Positions 6,679-16,448 are shown, numbered from the stretch's first letter. The stretch: 57,929 nucleotides of DNA from CAYVTV01 sp964563105 (GCA_964563105.1 CAZLXM010000012.1:1-57929); one strand, 5' to 3'. The notes: a model not told the origin generated them from the sequence alone. Translations and numbers: made by a program.

Positions 6679-9608
6679 ATGTACCTCAACACCCACTCAT
6701 ATTACAGCCTCCGTTACGGAACAATGTCACCCGAAAGAATTGTTGAAGAAGCCTTACGCAATGATATAAAAGCATTGGCACTGACCGATATTAATAATAC
6801 CATGGGTACCATTGATTTTGTCAGGCTTTGCATGCAGAATATGATACATCCTATGGCAGGTATTGAATTCCGTAACGGCAACAAGTATATGTATACCGGT
6901 ATAGCACGTAATAACAGGGGATTCATGGAATTGAACGAGTTTCTTTCCATGCATAATGAAAGTAAAGAGGATTTTCCTTTAAGAGCTCCAAAATTAAATG
7001 AAGTATGGTTCATTTACAACTGGGAAAATAAACCGTCAAAGCTTTCGGGCAATGAGCTTATAGGAATTCGTCCGTCTGATATAAATAAACTCATCTCCTC
7101 CCCTTTTAGAAAAAGAAATGAAAGACTTGTTATATGGCATCCGGTAAGTTTCGGAAAAAAAGAAGAATACGATATTCACCGGCATTTGAGGGCTATCGGA
7201 AATAATACTCTTTTAAGCAAACTTACAACAGAACAACTGGCAGAAAAAAACGAAATAATGCTTCCCTGTGATCTTTTACTCTGTGCATATGAAGATTATC
7301 CCGGGATCATTCATAATACAGAAAAACTGATCAATGATTGCAGCATATATTTTGATTTCACAACTACTAAAAATAAAGCCACTTTTACCGGAAGCAGGTA
7401 TGATGATAAGGTGCTGCTTGAAAAGCTTGTTATGGAAGGACTTATTTACAGATATGGAAAAAACAACAAGGAAGCTGAAAAAAGAGTGAGGCATGAACTT
7501 AGCATTATAGATACACTGGGTTTTTCTTCCTATTTTTTAATAGCCTGGGATACTATACGTTACTCAATGGCCAGAGGATATTATCACGTAGGCAGGGGCA
7601 GCGGGGCTAATTCAATATCAGCATATTGCCTTAAAATTACCAATGTAGATCCCATTGAACTGGATTTATATTTTGAACGTTTCATAAATCCAAACCGAAC
7701 GAGTCCCCCCGACTTTGATATTGATTATTCATGGAAAGAAAGAGATGATGTTTTGGATTATATCTTCAAACGTTATGGCAAAAAGCATACTGCACTTATT
7801 GGTACAATATCCACATTCAGGGGGAGGTCCATATTCAGGGAACTTGGAAAAGTATATGGGCTTCCGAAAGAAGAAATAGATCTTCTTGTTGATGAACCCT
7901 CTCATATATTAATAAGAATTATATCACCGAGAATATTTTTCGCATCGGATCAGAAATTGCCGATTTCCCTAATTTACGGAGTATACATGCAGGAGGTGTG
8001 CTTATATCAGAAGAGCCTGTTACTGCTTATACCGCACTTGACCTTCCTCCCAAAGGGTTCCTTACCACCCAGTGGGATATGTATGTGGCTGAAGAATTAG
8101 GATTTGAGAAACTCGATATCCTCAGTCAGCGGGGAATAGGTCATATACATGAATGTGCCGAAATAGTGAAGACAAACCGGAATATCAGCCTGGATGTATA
8201 TAATATCCGTAAATTTAAAGAAGACCCCCGTGTGCGTGATCTCTTGCAACGGGGAGAGACCAATGGCTGTTTTTATGTAGAGAGCCCTGCCATGCGGGGA
8301 TTACTAAAAAAATTACGCTGCGATAACTATATATCGCTGGTTGCGGCAAGTTCCATAATTCGCCCGGGGGTAGCAAGATCAGGCATGATGAAAGAGTACA
8401 TCCGAAGACATCATAATCCTCAGGGATTTAAATATATACATCCTGTTATGGAGGAGCAGTTGAAAGAAACATACGGAGTTATGGTATATCAGGAAGATGT
8501 GATAAAAATATGTCATCATTTTGCAGGGCTTGATCTGGCTGATGCTGATATATTAAGAAGGGCAATGAGTGGCAAATTCAGATCAAGAAAAGAATTTGAA
8601 CGTTTAGCCGGCAAGTTTTTTAAAAATTGTCGTGATCGCGGCTACCCAAAAAATATTATTGATGAAGTATGGAGACAGATCAGCTCATTCGCCGGATATT
8701 CATTTTCCAAAGCACACTCAGCTTCTTATGCTGTTGAAAGCTATCAGAGCCTGTACCTTAAAGCATATTTCCCGCTTGAGTTTATGGTTGCTGTAATTAA
8801 TAATTTTGGCGGATTTTATCAAAGCTGGGTATATTTTAATGAAGCACGACGCCAGGGTGCCAATATTCTTCTGCCCTGTATAAATAAAGGTCAATATCTT
8901 ACAAGTATAAAAAATAAAGATATTTATATAGGCTTCATTCACGCACAAAATCTTGAAGCCAAAGTGATACAGGAAATCATCGCAGAACGTGAAAAAAATG
9001 GTGAATTCACCGATCTGGAAAATTTCACAACACGTATTAAGATTGGAAAAGAACAACTCATCTTGTTAATACGCCTGAATGCTTTCAGATTTACAGGAAA
9101 AACCAAAAAAGAATTATTATGGGAAGCACATATGTTACTTGGAAAATTTCAAAAAACAGAAGCTGTTCCCGAACTTTTCAAAATCAAAAGAAAGAAGTAC
9201 ACCCTGCCTCCTCTTGAACAAAATTCCCTTGAAGATGTTTACGATGAAATGGAACTCCTTGGGTTTCCTGTAAGCTTAAACCGCTTTGATATGTTGCAGA
9301 CAAAATACAGAGGAGAAGCCTGTTCAACAGAGCTTATCAGGCATGTAGGAAAAACAATTCGCATGGTTGGTAACCTGGTAACTATAAAAAATGCTATCAC
9401 CATAAAGAAAGAATATATGCAATTTGGTTGTTTCCTTGATTATAAAGGTGAATTCTTTGACACTGTAAATTTTCCGAATTCATTAAAAAAATATCCTTTC
9501 CGGGGACCTGGCATTTATCTTATTCTTGGTAAAGTGATTGAGGAATTTGGATTTCCATCCATTGAAGTTGAAAAAATGGCAAAGTTGCCGCTTAAAGAAA
9601 AATTTTAA
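6679..9608 (+). pseudogene. dnaE: Error-prone DnaE-type DNA polymerase III alpha, one frameshift
   Basis: Two overlapping frames together encode one DnaE-type polymerase of about 975 residues. The first (6679-8100) has a PHP domain (THSYYSLRYGT, with TDI where active PHP domains have TDH), the polymerase motif HVGRGSGANS and the catalytic aspartates PPDFDID (Asp345, Asp347). The second (in frame from about 7905 to 9608) has the third acidic site (EKLDIL), the finger and helix-hairpin-helix segments (SFAGYSFSKAHSASYA) and a C-terminal OB-fold. Homology passes from LVDEPSH to YINKNYITENIF at 7903-7907, a minus-one shift in an AT run. No slippery heptamer is seen, so it is a deletion or a sequencing error. 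Its place after dinB and its short length fit DnaE2-like mutagenic polymerases. Confidence 0.9.
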
Positions 9609-9670
9609 ACTAATTTTCCGGAAAATGTTAAATAATATTTGTTCATACCATGCATAAAATCTGTATTTTC

Positions 9671-9687
9671 GTCACTCGTCACTCGGG
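9671..9687. repeat. GTCAC-type short repeat after dnaE
   Basis: GTCACTCGTCACTCGGG repeats an eight-base unit (GTCACTCG) twice and resembles the TCACCCGTCAC repeat just before dnaE. It lies between dnaE and ldhA, 41 bases before the ldhA start. Confidence 0.5.
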
Positions 9688-9727
9688 CATTCAAACACCT
9701 GGCCACTGATTAATAAATCTTTATAAC

Positions 9728-10741
9728 ATGAAAATAGCTTTTTTTAGTTCAAAGTCATATGATCACGAATATTTTGACCGTGCAAACAAACTTTATAATT
9801 TTGAAATCACTTATTTTGAAAGCTCTTTGAAAGCTTCAAATGCGGTTCTGGCAACAGGTTTTGATGCTGTATGTGCATTCGTTAATGACAGGATCAATAA
9901 AGAAACACTTGAAAAACTTGCTGAAATTGGAATAAAAATAATTGCCCTGAGATGTGCCGGATTTAACAATATAGATATAGAAGCTGCCGGAAAGTCAGGC
10001 ATAAAAGTATTCCGTGTCCCTGCCTATTCCCCTCATGCTGTAGCAGAGCATGCAGTAGCACTGATCTTAAGCCTTAATCGCAAAATTCATAAAGCATATA
10101 ACAGGGTCAGGGATAATAATTTTTCTTTAGAACGATTTGAAGGTTTTGACTTATTCGGGAAAACTGTAGGAGTTATCGGAACAGGAAATATAGGTGCTGT
10201 TTTTTCACGGATAATGTATGGATTTGGATGTAAAATTCTGGCATTTGATATATACAAAAATCCTGTACTGGAAGAATTGGGAGTAACATATACTGATCTT
10301 CCTGTTCTCTTTCGTGAATCTGATATTATCTCATTGCATTGTCTCCTTAATCCTTCAACCTATCAAATAATAAACAAGAATAGTCTTGGGATGATGAAAC
10401 ACGGAGCTATGCTTATCAATACCAGCCGGGGAAAACTGATCAATACGAAAGATGTGATTGAGAGTCTGAAAAACAGGCACCTTGGCTATTTGGGAATAGA
10501 TGTATATGCTGAAGAAGAAAAGATTTTCTTTAAAGACTTGTCAGAAATGATAGTTGAAGACGAGCTTATATCCAGACTGCTGACTTTTCCGAATGTTCTT
10601 ATCACAGCCCATCAGGGATTCCTTACAAAAGAAGCTCTGGAACAAATTGCTGTAACAACCCTGAAAAATATTTCTGATTTCTTTATGGGAATAAAAAATG
10701 ACAATGAAGTATTGTTTGAAATGATAAAACCAGGGAGTTAA
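9728..10741 (+). CDS. ldhA: D-lactate dehydrogenase (2-hydroxyacid dehydrogenase)
   Basis: The protein has 337 residues, close to fermentative LdhA enzymes, which reduce pyruvate to D-lactate with NADH in the cytoplasm. Visible family features are the substrate-domain segment IIALRCAGFNNID (about 73-85), the VPAYSPHAVAEHAVALIL motif, the NAD-binding GVIGTGNIG (about 148-156), LINTSRGKLINT with the catalytic Arg region, and the His-bearing ITAHQGFLTKEAL near the end. The start at 9728 puts the first beta strand (MKIAFFSSKSYD) where it belongs. It follows the broken dnaE by 119 bases and is likely expressed on its own. Other 2-hydroxyacid substrates are possible, but the sequence order and motifs fit D-lactate best. 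Its presence points to fermentative metabolism. Confidence 0.88.
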   Translation: MKIAFFSSKSYDHEYFDRANKLYNFEITYFESSLKASNAVLATGFDAVCAFVNDRINKETLEKLAEIGIKIIALRCAGFNNIDIEAAGKSGIKVFRVPAYSPHAVAEHAVALILSLNRKIHKAYNRVRDNNFSLERFEGFDLFGKTVGVIGTGNIGAVFSRIMYGFGCKILAFDIYKNPVLEELGVTYTDLPVLFRESDIISLHCLLNPSTYQIINKNSLGMMKHGAMLINTSRGKLINTKDVIESLKNRHLGYLGIDVYAEEEKIFFKDLSEMIVEDELISRLLTFPNVLITAHQGFLTKEALEQIAVTTLKNISDFFMGIKNDNEVLFEMIKPGS

Positions 10742-10760
10742 TTCAAATTTATAATGAAAA

Positions 10761-10982
10761 TTATTTAATATTTTCTCCCTGATGTTCCTGTTTATCACTG
10801 CAGAGATACTCAAGCAATTTGGTCTGCTTACGGGATTCCCAAAGGATGTTGCGTAACAGAATAAAACACGCATCCTGTACATTGAGGGACCCTAATGGTG
10901 ATCTTATTATCTTTTCATTAAATTTGGCAATAATATAATCATCATCTGCCGGTTTATAAAAATAATGATCTCTTTTTTCCAT
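10761..10982 (-). CDS. Small hypothetical protein (73 aa)
   Basis: I do not recognise this 73-residue protein. It is charged and apparently soluble (MEKRDHYFYKPADDDYIIAKF, later LGSLNVQDACFILLRNILWES), without a signal or membrane segment. It ends 19 bases from the convergent ldhA stop and occupies an otherwise empty stretch. Its composition (balanced charge, a plausible amphipathic helix around QDACFILLRNIL) looks more like a protein than the noise ORFs nearby. No function can be offered. Confidence 0.45.
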   Translation of the reverse strand: MEKRDHYFYKPADDDYIIAKFNEKIIRSPLGSLNVQDACFILLRNILWESRKQTKLLEYLCSDKQEHQGENIK

Positions 10983-11289
10983 TATTCAGTAAATTAAGAT
11001 TTATCTGTCAAAAGAAATAATAACCAAACGGATAAAACACAATGAATTTCCGTTAAAATTATGTCAATTTATTTATACGGTAATAAAGTGTTTCAGGTTA
11101 ATATAAAACACAAATATTAATATGCACAGCAATAATTAATATTATGTATCAGTATCTGAATTGATTGTTAAAGGGCATTTATTATCTGTTTATAATTCTC
11201 AGACAAAAGGGTGAGTATCTTTTTGTCAAAAAGAAATAATTATACAGGCTAATACAATAAAATTAACTTATAAACAAAAAGGAAAACTG
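10983..11289. other. Gene-free stretch between the 73-aa ORF and the GroES-like gene
   Basis: This is AT-rich sequence of about 307 bases. I find no convincing ORF, RNA gene or repeat in it. It probably holds the promoter of the 73-residue ORF on the minus strand. Confidence 0.5.
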
Positions 11290-11673
11290 TTATTCAAAAA
11301 GCCCTTCATCTCTGATGAGTAATAAAATTGCTGATTGAGGGATTATTATGTATTTTTCTTTATTAAATTCTATTTCCCAGCCACTTTTTTGCAAATAAAC
11401 AGCTACATCTCCTTCTTTAGGCTGAAGCGGGACATATTTAACATTTTCATCTGCCCCTTTCCAGGGTTCATCAGCATCACTTATAGCCGGTATGGGATAG
11501 CCGGGCCCCACTTTTAAAACATATCCGCTATGAATAGCTTCCTTCTCAGTTACGCCAGGAGGAAGGAAAAGCCCTGTCTTGGTCTTATTTTGTTGGTCTT
11601 TGGGTTTAATCAGCACCCGGTCACCTACAACTATAAATTTATTCAGGTCTTTCTCATCAATTTGCAAAAGCAT
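11290..11673 (-). CDS. GroES-like co-chaperonin homologue (orphan)
   Basis: This 127-residue protein carries the Cpn10 fold. VVGDRVLIKPKDQQNKTKTGLFLPPGV matches the conserved first strand and the mobile loop region. GYVLKVGPG and the closing KEKYIIIPQSAILLLI match the two later strands. It is longer than standard GroES (about 95 residues) owing to an insertion around residues 60-85 (PIPAISDADEPWKGADENVKY). No groEL is adjacent, so it is probably the second, divergent GroES-like protein seen in many Bacteroidota rather than the main co-chaperonin. It may act with GroEL on particular clients or have another role. It is transcribed alone and divergent from the patatin gene, with 238 AT-rich bases between the starts. 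Confidence 0.85.
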   Translation of the reverse strand: MLLQIDEKDLNKFIVVGDRVLIKPKDQQNKTKTGLFLPPGVTEKEAIHSGYVLKVGPGYPIPAISDADEPWKGADENVKYVPLQPKEGDVAVYLQKSGWEIEFNKEKYIIIPQSAILLLIRDEGLFE

Positions 11674-11911
11674 ATTATCTTATTTTTTCACAAAGGTAAA
11701 TGAATAATTTAAAAATATATATACAAAGGCTTACAAGCTTAATAATAGAATGTAAATATACGCTTAAAACAAGAGGGAATATAATTTTTATAAATCTGAT
11801 ATTAAAATTAATTTTTCTCTTAAAATTAATCTTCATCATGCATTTCCGGATTAAATTCAGGAAATAATTCTTAATTTTGGATAAATACCTCACATTAATA
11901 TTTTCAATATT

Positions 11912-14104
11912 ATGTTGAAAAATCCGGTTATTTCAATCAGCAGTTTTTATTTTATATGTTTTTTATTTTCTTTTCAAATATTAGCACAGCCAGCAGATCA
12001 CGAAAGGCCAAAGGTTGGCATTGTTTTGAGTGGTGGCGGGGCTAAAGGGTTAGCACATATTGGCTTCCTTAAAGTAATGGAAGAAGCCGGTATTCGCCCC
12101 GATTATATTGGCGGGACAAGCATGGGAAGTATCATTGGGGGCCTTTATTCAATTGGATATTCTGCAGATTCACTCGAAAAAATTGCTAAAAATCTTAATT
12201 GGAGTTTTCTTCTTACTGATGAAATTTCCAGAAAAAATTTAACCATTGAAGAAAAGGACGATATTGACAGATTTATTTTTTCCTTTCCAATAAAAGAAAG
12301 AAAAATCCTTATTCCTTCAGGACTGATTAATGGTCAGAATATTGAAAATACCTTAAACATGTATTGTGCCCCGGTATTCGGGGTAAGAAACTTCGATGAT
12401 CTGCCAACTCCTTTTTTAACGATTGCTACTGATATGGAAACGGGAAAAGAAGTTGTTTTTCGTGAAGGATATCTTCCGGAAGTTATGCGGGCAAGTATGG
12501 CAATCCCAAGTATATTCAGACCTATGGAAATAAATAATAAGCTTCTGGTTGATGGCGGAGTGGTAAATAATTTCCCGGTTAAACGTGTAATGGAAATGGG
12601 AGCTGATATAATCATAGGGGTTGATGTTGGATTTCAAATTTACTCAAAAGAAGAACTGAACAATATAATCAAAATAATTGAACAAACTGTTTTCTTTTAT
12701 GGCGAGGAACTAAATGCCCTGAATAAAAGCCTGGTAGATTATCTTATTGTTCCAAATCTCAAAGAATTTAATGCCGGTAGTTTTAACGCTGTTGACACAA
12801 TAATTGCGCGTGGCGAACAGGCAGCAAGATTATTCCTTCCACAATTAAAAAATCTTGCCGATTCATTAAAGAATCTCGATCCCGAATATAAAGTAAATCA
12901 AACCTTACCAGAATTAGACTCACTGCTTATAAAAGAAATTAAAATAAACGGATTAAGTAAAGTATCATCCAAACTTCTTGGTGGAAAACTTCAGTTAAAT
13001 ATTTCAGAAAAATATTCCACTCAGGATATAAAAACTTCTATTGACAGGGCATTTTCTAGTCTTTATTTTGATAAAGTAACCTGGGAACTTCAGGAAGATG
13101 AGGATGAAGCAGTTAAATTAAATATAAATGTACAGGAAGCAAAAGGCGGACTTTTCCGTGTAGGCCTTCATTATGATTCAAACTATAAGTCAGCAATCCT
13201 GCTTAACACCACTTTTAGAAACTTGTTACTTGACGGATCAAAATTATCTGCTAATTTGAGTCTTGGTGAAAACCCTTTTCTAAACCTGAGCTATTTTAAA
13301 AATAATGGATGGAAACCCGGATTAGGAATGAATATGGATTTTAATAATTATGACGTGTTTGTTTATAACGAAGAAGGCAAGAAATTGTCAAATCTTTCAT
13401 ATACTGAACATAGTATACAATTATTTACACAATCCATAATATTAAATTCCTATGCGATAGGATTAGGGGCAAAACTCCAAAGAGTAACTCTTAAACCCAG
13501 GATTGATCCGGCCCTCGATCTTCAGCCCGGTAAAGAGAATTATTTGGATTACTTTGGGTTTATTAATCTGGACACATATGATAACTCATTTTTCCCAAGA
13601 TATGGTTTAAAATTATTTTCTGAAGTAAGAATAATAACTCAAAAAGACCTGGGCCCTGCTCTTTTTCTTTTTGGACGTTTAAGCAAAGCCACTTCAATTA
13701 GTTCAAAATTCACTTTTATTACTCATGCATATGCAGGAATAACAATGGGGGATACCATCCCCTATCCATATTATTTCTACACGGGAGGATTAAGCCCTGT
13801 CAGGCGAAATGGGATAATTCCTTTTATTGGCCTGAATTTTCTTGAAAGGGCCGAAAAAAATGCACTGATTGTAAGAGCAGATTTTCAATATGAAATATTT
13901 CGCAATTTTTTTATAACATTTAGAGGAAATGCAGGGAACCTGAAACCTTCATTTAGTGATCTTCTTGCCCTGGACAATGTTATAAGCGGTATTGGAATAA
14001 CCCTGGGCTATAATAGCTGGATCGGGCCAATAGAATATACCTTAATGAAATCTTTGAATAAATCAGGGCCGCTAAGCTTTTTTAATATCAGCTATTGGTT
14101 CTGA
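11912..14104 (+). CDS. Patatin-like phospholipase with POTRA and outer-membrane beta-barrel
   Basis: This is a 730-residue three-part protein. A signal peptide (residues 1-26) is followed by a patatin domain (about 33-310) with the oxyanion motif SGGGAKG, the nucleophile elbow GTSMG (Ser70) and the DGG dyad motif (Asp214 in LLVDGGVVNNFP). A POTRA-like segment follows (about 335-410, INGLSKVSSKLL to VNVQEAKGG). The C-terminal half is a beta-barrel of the Omp85/bacterial surface antigen type, ending in a strand with terminal Phe (NISYWF). This order is the type Vd (PlpD) layout, in which a lipase is tethered to or exported through its own barrel. Members cleave phospholipids at the outer membrane or cell surface. 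It diverges from the GroES-like gene and converges on the GH115 gene. Confidence 0.92.
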   Translation: MLKNPVISISSFYFICFLFSFQILAQPADHERPKVGIVLSGGGAKGLAHIGFLKVMEEAGIRPDYIGGTSMGSIIGGLYSIGYSADSLEKIAKNLNWSFLLTDEISRKNLTIEEKDDIDRFIFSFPIKERKILIPSGLINGQNIENTLNMYCAPVFGVRNFDDLPTPFLTIATDMETGKEVVFREGYLPEVMRASMAIPSIFRPMEINNKLLVDGGVVNNFPVKRVMEMGADIIIGVDVGFQIYSKEELNNIIKIIEQTVFFYGEELNALNKSLVDYLIVPNLKEFNAGSFNAVDTIIARGEQAARLFLPQLKNLADSLKNLDPEYKVNQTLPELDSLLIKEIKINGLSKVSSKLLGGKLQLNISEKYSTQDIKTSIDRAFSSLYFDKVTWELQEDEDEAVKLNINVQEAKGGLFRVGLHYDSNYKSAILLNTTFRNLLLDGSKLSANLSLGENPFLNLSYFKNNGWKPGLGMNMDFNNYDVFVYNEEGKKLSNLSYTEHSIQLFTQSIILNSYAIGLGAKLQRVTLKPRIDPALDLQPGKENYLDYFGFINLDTYDNSFFPRYGLKLFSEVRIITQKDLGPALFLFGRLSKATSISSKFTFITHAYAGITMGDTIPYPYYFYTGGLSPVRRNGIIPFIGLNFLERAEKNALIVRADFQYEIFRNFFITFRGNAGNLKPSFSDLLALDNVISGIGITLGYNSWIGPIEYTLMKSLNKSGPLSFFNISYWF

Positions 14105-14155
14105 TCATCTGAAAATTAATAAGCTAAAAAACAAGATCTGATTTTCTCTGAAATA

Positions 14156-16264
14156 TTAATTTGATTTAGCTATTTCCAATAAATTGATCGTGGATTTTTC
14201 AACATTTTCCATATTCATTTTTTTGTCACCACGATACCAATATTCCCATTTTCCTCCCTTGCTTCCGGTTTCTTTTCCTTTATGAACCAGATCGAATGCT
14301 TTAACAGCATTTTCAAGTGCATTGATAGTTCCTGACCTGTTACCGTTATCCTCAGCCTTTAATGCTTTAATTAAAGCGTCCAGCCAGTTTATTATACCAA
14401 GAAGAATTTTTTGCTGCGAAATGAAGTTAACCTCAAAAAATGCAAGACTTTGTCCGCTGAGCTTTTTCTTCACAATTTCTGCCATTTCACCTGCCTTCTC
14501 AATTCCGGCTTTTTGATAAGCGAGTTTCTCCTCAAATTCATCAAGAGTTATTGTACCCGCCCACCTGTCCTGAATAACACTAATATTTGTTTTCTTTTTT
14601 TCGCTTCCTTTTATTTTTGATGTAAGAACATTAATAAAATGCAAACCTCTGCTCCGCATTTGCCCGTCAAGCATAAAAACCATATTATTCTCTCCATGTT
14701 CCTGATAGCTGTCAAAAAATTGTTTATATACCGCTTCAACTTCCTTTCCGGCCTTCCCAAAACGTTGTTTACACCAATTTTCTAAAAAGGTCCCGGGATT
14801 AAAGTCATTGAAATTATAAAGCATATCCGAAGAAGCTTTCAATCCAAGAACAAATTCACGTATATTGGATACATTTAAAACTACAAAGTGGTGTGAATCA
14901 TGATCGACAGCGAGTTTGCAAATTTCATAAGCTTTTGATGGCGGAACTCCCTGGACGAGATGCGGGCCTGTCCCCCATAATTGATGATGATAATAAATAC
15001 CATATTTTCTGTTGCTTTCTCTTTTTGTTTCAAAAAAATCAGGTTGAAGCATCCAGCCAGGGCTATTATCTGAAAACACAACCATAACTCCTTCAGGAAA
15101 AGACAGGTGCCCTTCTTTATTCAGATTAGACCCTTCCATCCAAAGAGTTGTAGTAACCGGTATTTTCTCACGTTTATCTACAGAACGAATAATATCCATC
15201 TGTACCTGCATTGCTTCAGAAATAAGTTTCCCCCGGGCAGCTTCAGATTCCGGGATATCCGGATCTGCCAGCCACATCGGACGATCAGCAATTCCACGTA
15301 AGCCTATTTGCCAAACAACATTCGGATATTGAGACCACAGTTCAGCATAATATTGCCATACCTCTTTTATCTCTTTTGGATTACTATAAAATGAAAACTT
15401 ATATTCTTTCCCTCTTTCTTTCCAGTAATTAAAAAAAGTAAAACCACTAACTCCAATTGGTTCTATATGATGCATACTTAAAAAAACGCCTCTTTTTGCA
15501 GCAGCATCAACCAGGAGTTTCTCAGGCGGATTCCCAATATCAACAAAACTAGCCGGAATAATAAGATTATACCGTAATCTTATCATTGACTCAACTGCTC
15601 TTTCAATAATTATGGGATTTGCAACCTGGTAATAAAATGGATAATCAAGATAACGCTGGCCAGGACTATCCATCCATTCTGTTAAAAGGTCTTCATCATT
15701 TATAAACCAGCCTCTATAAGCAAAAGTTGGTTCATCCTGCAAAATTTCAATTGTCGGCCATGAAAGGTTTTTTTGTTCCGCAGGCTCAATATCAGTCCAA
15801 AAATATAATGGGTCCACCCCCAGATAAGACTCAATAAAATGATAAATACCAAACATTGTGCCCCTTGTGTCACTTCCGCATATTAATAAATAATGCTTGT
15901 CTTTCAGATAGCTTTTTACTATATACGACTCCCATTTCCCTTTCAAATCTTCCAGTTCACTTCCTGCCATTTCTTTAAAAAGAGATGATTGAATTATCTT
16001 ATCATATGAGCCTATTACAACACAATTGTCATCACAATTGGACAAGTCTGTATGCTTTGATAATCTTTTTCCGGAAATTTTCTCTATATCAGAAATCAGG
16101 TCCTCAACAGCCAGGTACAAATATTCCTCTTCATCCGGAAATATACATATATCAGCTGATATCCTGTCTGACACTAAAACAAAATTTTTCCGGCCTGAAT
16201 CGGAACATGATGATATCCAAAAGATCATTAATACTGGTAAAAAGATAAAAATCAGTTTTTTCAT
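14156..16264 (-). CDS. GH115-like alpha-glucuronidase lipoprotein
   Basis: This 702-residue lipoprotein (lipobox ISSC, Cys20) resembles GH115 xylan alpha-1,2-glucuronidases, which remove glucuronic acid or 4-O-methylglucuronic acid side chains from xylan. An N-terminal domain (about 30-165) ends in SDTRGTMFGIYHFIESYLGVDPLYFWTDIEP. The TIM-barrel part opens with YRGWFINDEDLL and includes IGLRGIADRPMW, VMVVFSDNSPGWM and KYGIYYHHQLWGTGPH. A helical region follows. It is shorter than many GH115 enzymes (800-1000 residues). The ATG at 16264 lies inside the end of a 102-base repeat (TTTTCTGATGAA). A promoter-like pair at 16415-16448 would put that repeat in the mRNA leader. Specificity is inferred from the family. 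Confidence 0.8.
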   Translation of the reverse strand: MKKLIFIFLPVLMIFWISSCSDSGRKNFVLVSDRISADICIFPDEEEYLYLAVEDLISDIEKISGKRLSKHTDLSNCDDNCVVIGSYDKIIQSSLFKEMAGSELEDLKGKWESYIVKSYLKDKHYLLICGSDTRGTMFGIYHFIESYLGVDPLYFWTDIEPAEQKNLSWPTIEILQDEPTFAYRGWFINDEDLLTEWMDSPGQRYLDYPFYYQVANPIIIERAVESMIRLRYNLIIPASFVDIGNPPEKLLVDAAAKRGVFLSMHHIEPIGVSGFTFFNYWKERGKEYKFSFYSNPKEIKEVWQYYAELWSQYPNVVWQIGLRGIADRPMWLADPDIPESEAARGKLISEAMQVQMDIIRSVDKREKIPVTTTLWMEGSNLNKEGHLSFPEGVMVVFSDNSPGWMLQPDFFETKRESNRKYGIYYHHQLWGTGPHLVQGVPPSKAYEICKLAVDHDSHHFVVLNVSNIREFVLGLKASSDMLYNFNDFNPGTFLENWCKQRFGKAGKEVEAVYKQFFDSYQEHGENNMVFMLDGQMRSRGLHFINVLTSKIKGSEKKKTNISVIQDRWAGTITLDEFEEKLAYQKAGIEKAGEMAEIVKKKLSGQSLAFFEVNFISQQKILLGIINWLDALIKALKAEDNGNRSGTINALENAVKAFDLVHKGKETGSKGGKWEYWYRGDKKMNMENVEKSTINLLEIAKSN

Positions 16265-16396
16265 CAGAAAATAATTTAGTTATATTGTTGTTAATCACGT
16301 CGTCCTGATGGAACCTCCAGATATTTTCATTTTCTTGTTGTGAACGATAGTACATGGAGGTTTCATCAGAAAATATTTTAGTTATATTATTGTTGT
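16263..16396 (-). repeat. Dispersed 102-bp palindromic repeat, array B (1 unit plus tail)
   Basis: On the minus strand, one complete unit (16364 down to 16263) is preceded by the last 32 or so bases of another (16396-16365). It is nearly identical to arrays A and C. The pairing arms are TTCTGATGAAACCTCC and GGAGGTTCCATCAGGA. The unit ends in TTTTCTGAT, and the ATG of the GH115 gene (16264) is part of that end. Of the gene-free stretch 16265-16722, this repeat fills the first quarter; the rest holds promoter candidates and a short hairpin. Confidence 0.9.
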
Positions 16397-16414
16397 GTCA
16401 AATAATTTTCCTGG

Positions 16415-16448
16415 CAAATATAGATTTTGAATTCATCCGGAAAACAAA
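16415..16448 (-). promoter_or_regulatory. Candidate promoter of the GH115 gene
   Basis: On the minus strand, TTTG (16448-16445) is followed after 22 bases by TATATTTG (16422-16415), a full match to the Bacteroidota -7 consensus TAnnTTTG. Transcription would begin near 16408, just before the repeat tail. The roughly 145-base leader would consist almost entirely of the palindromic repeat. The spacing is slightly longer than the usual 19-21. Confidence 0.5.

Noticed and set aside
7890..7950. Programmed -1 frameshift in dnaE
   Set aside because: No X-XXY-YYZ slippery heptamer or obvious downstream structure is visible at the switch; a plain deletion or sequencing error is simpler.
11675..11893. 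72-residue minus-strand ORF between the GroES-like and patatin genes
   Set aside because: It is almost only Ile, Lys, Phe and Leu from AT-rich spacer and occupies the likely promoter region of both genes.
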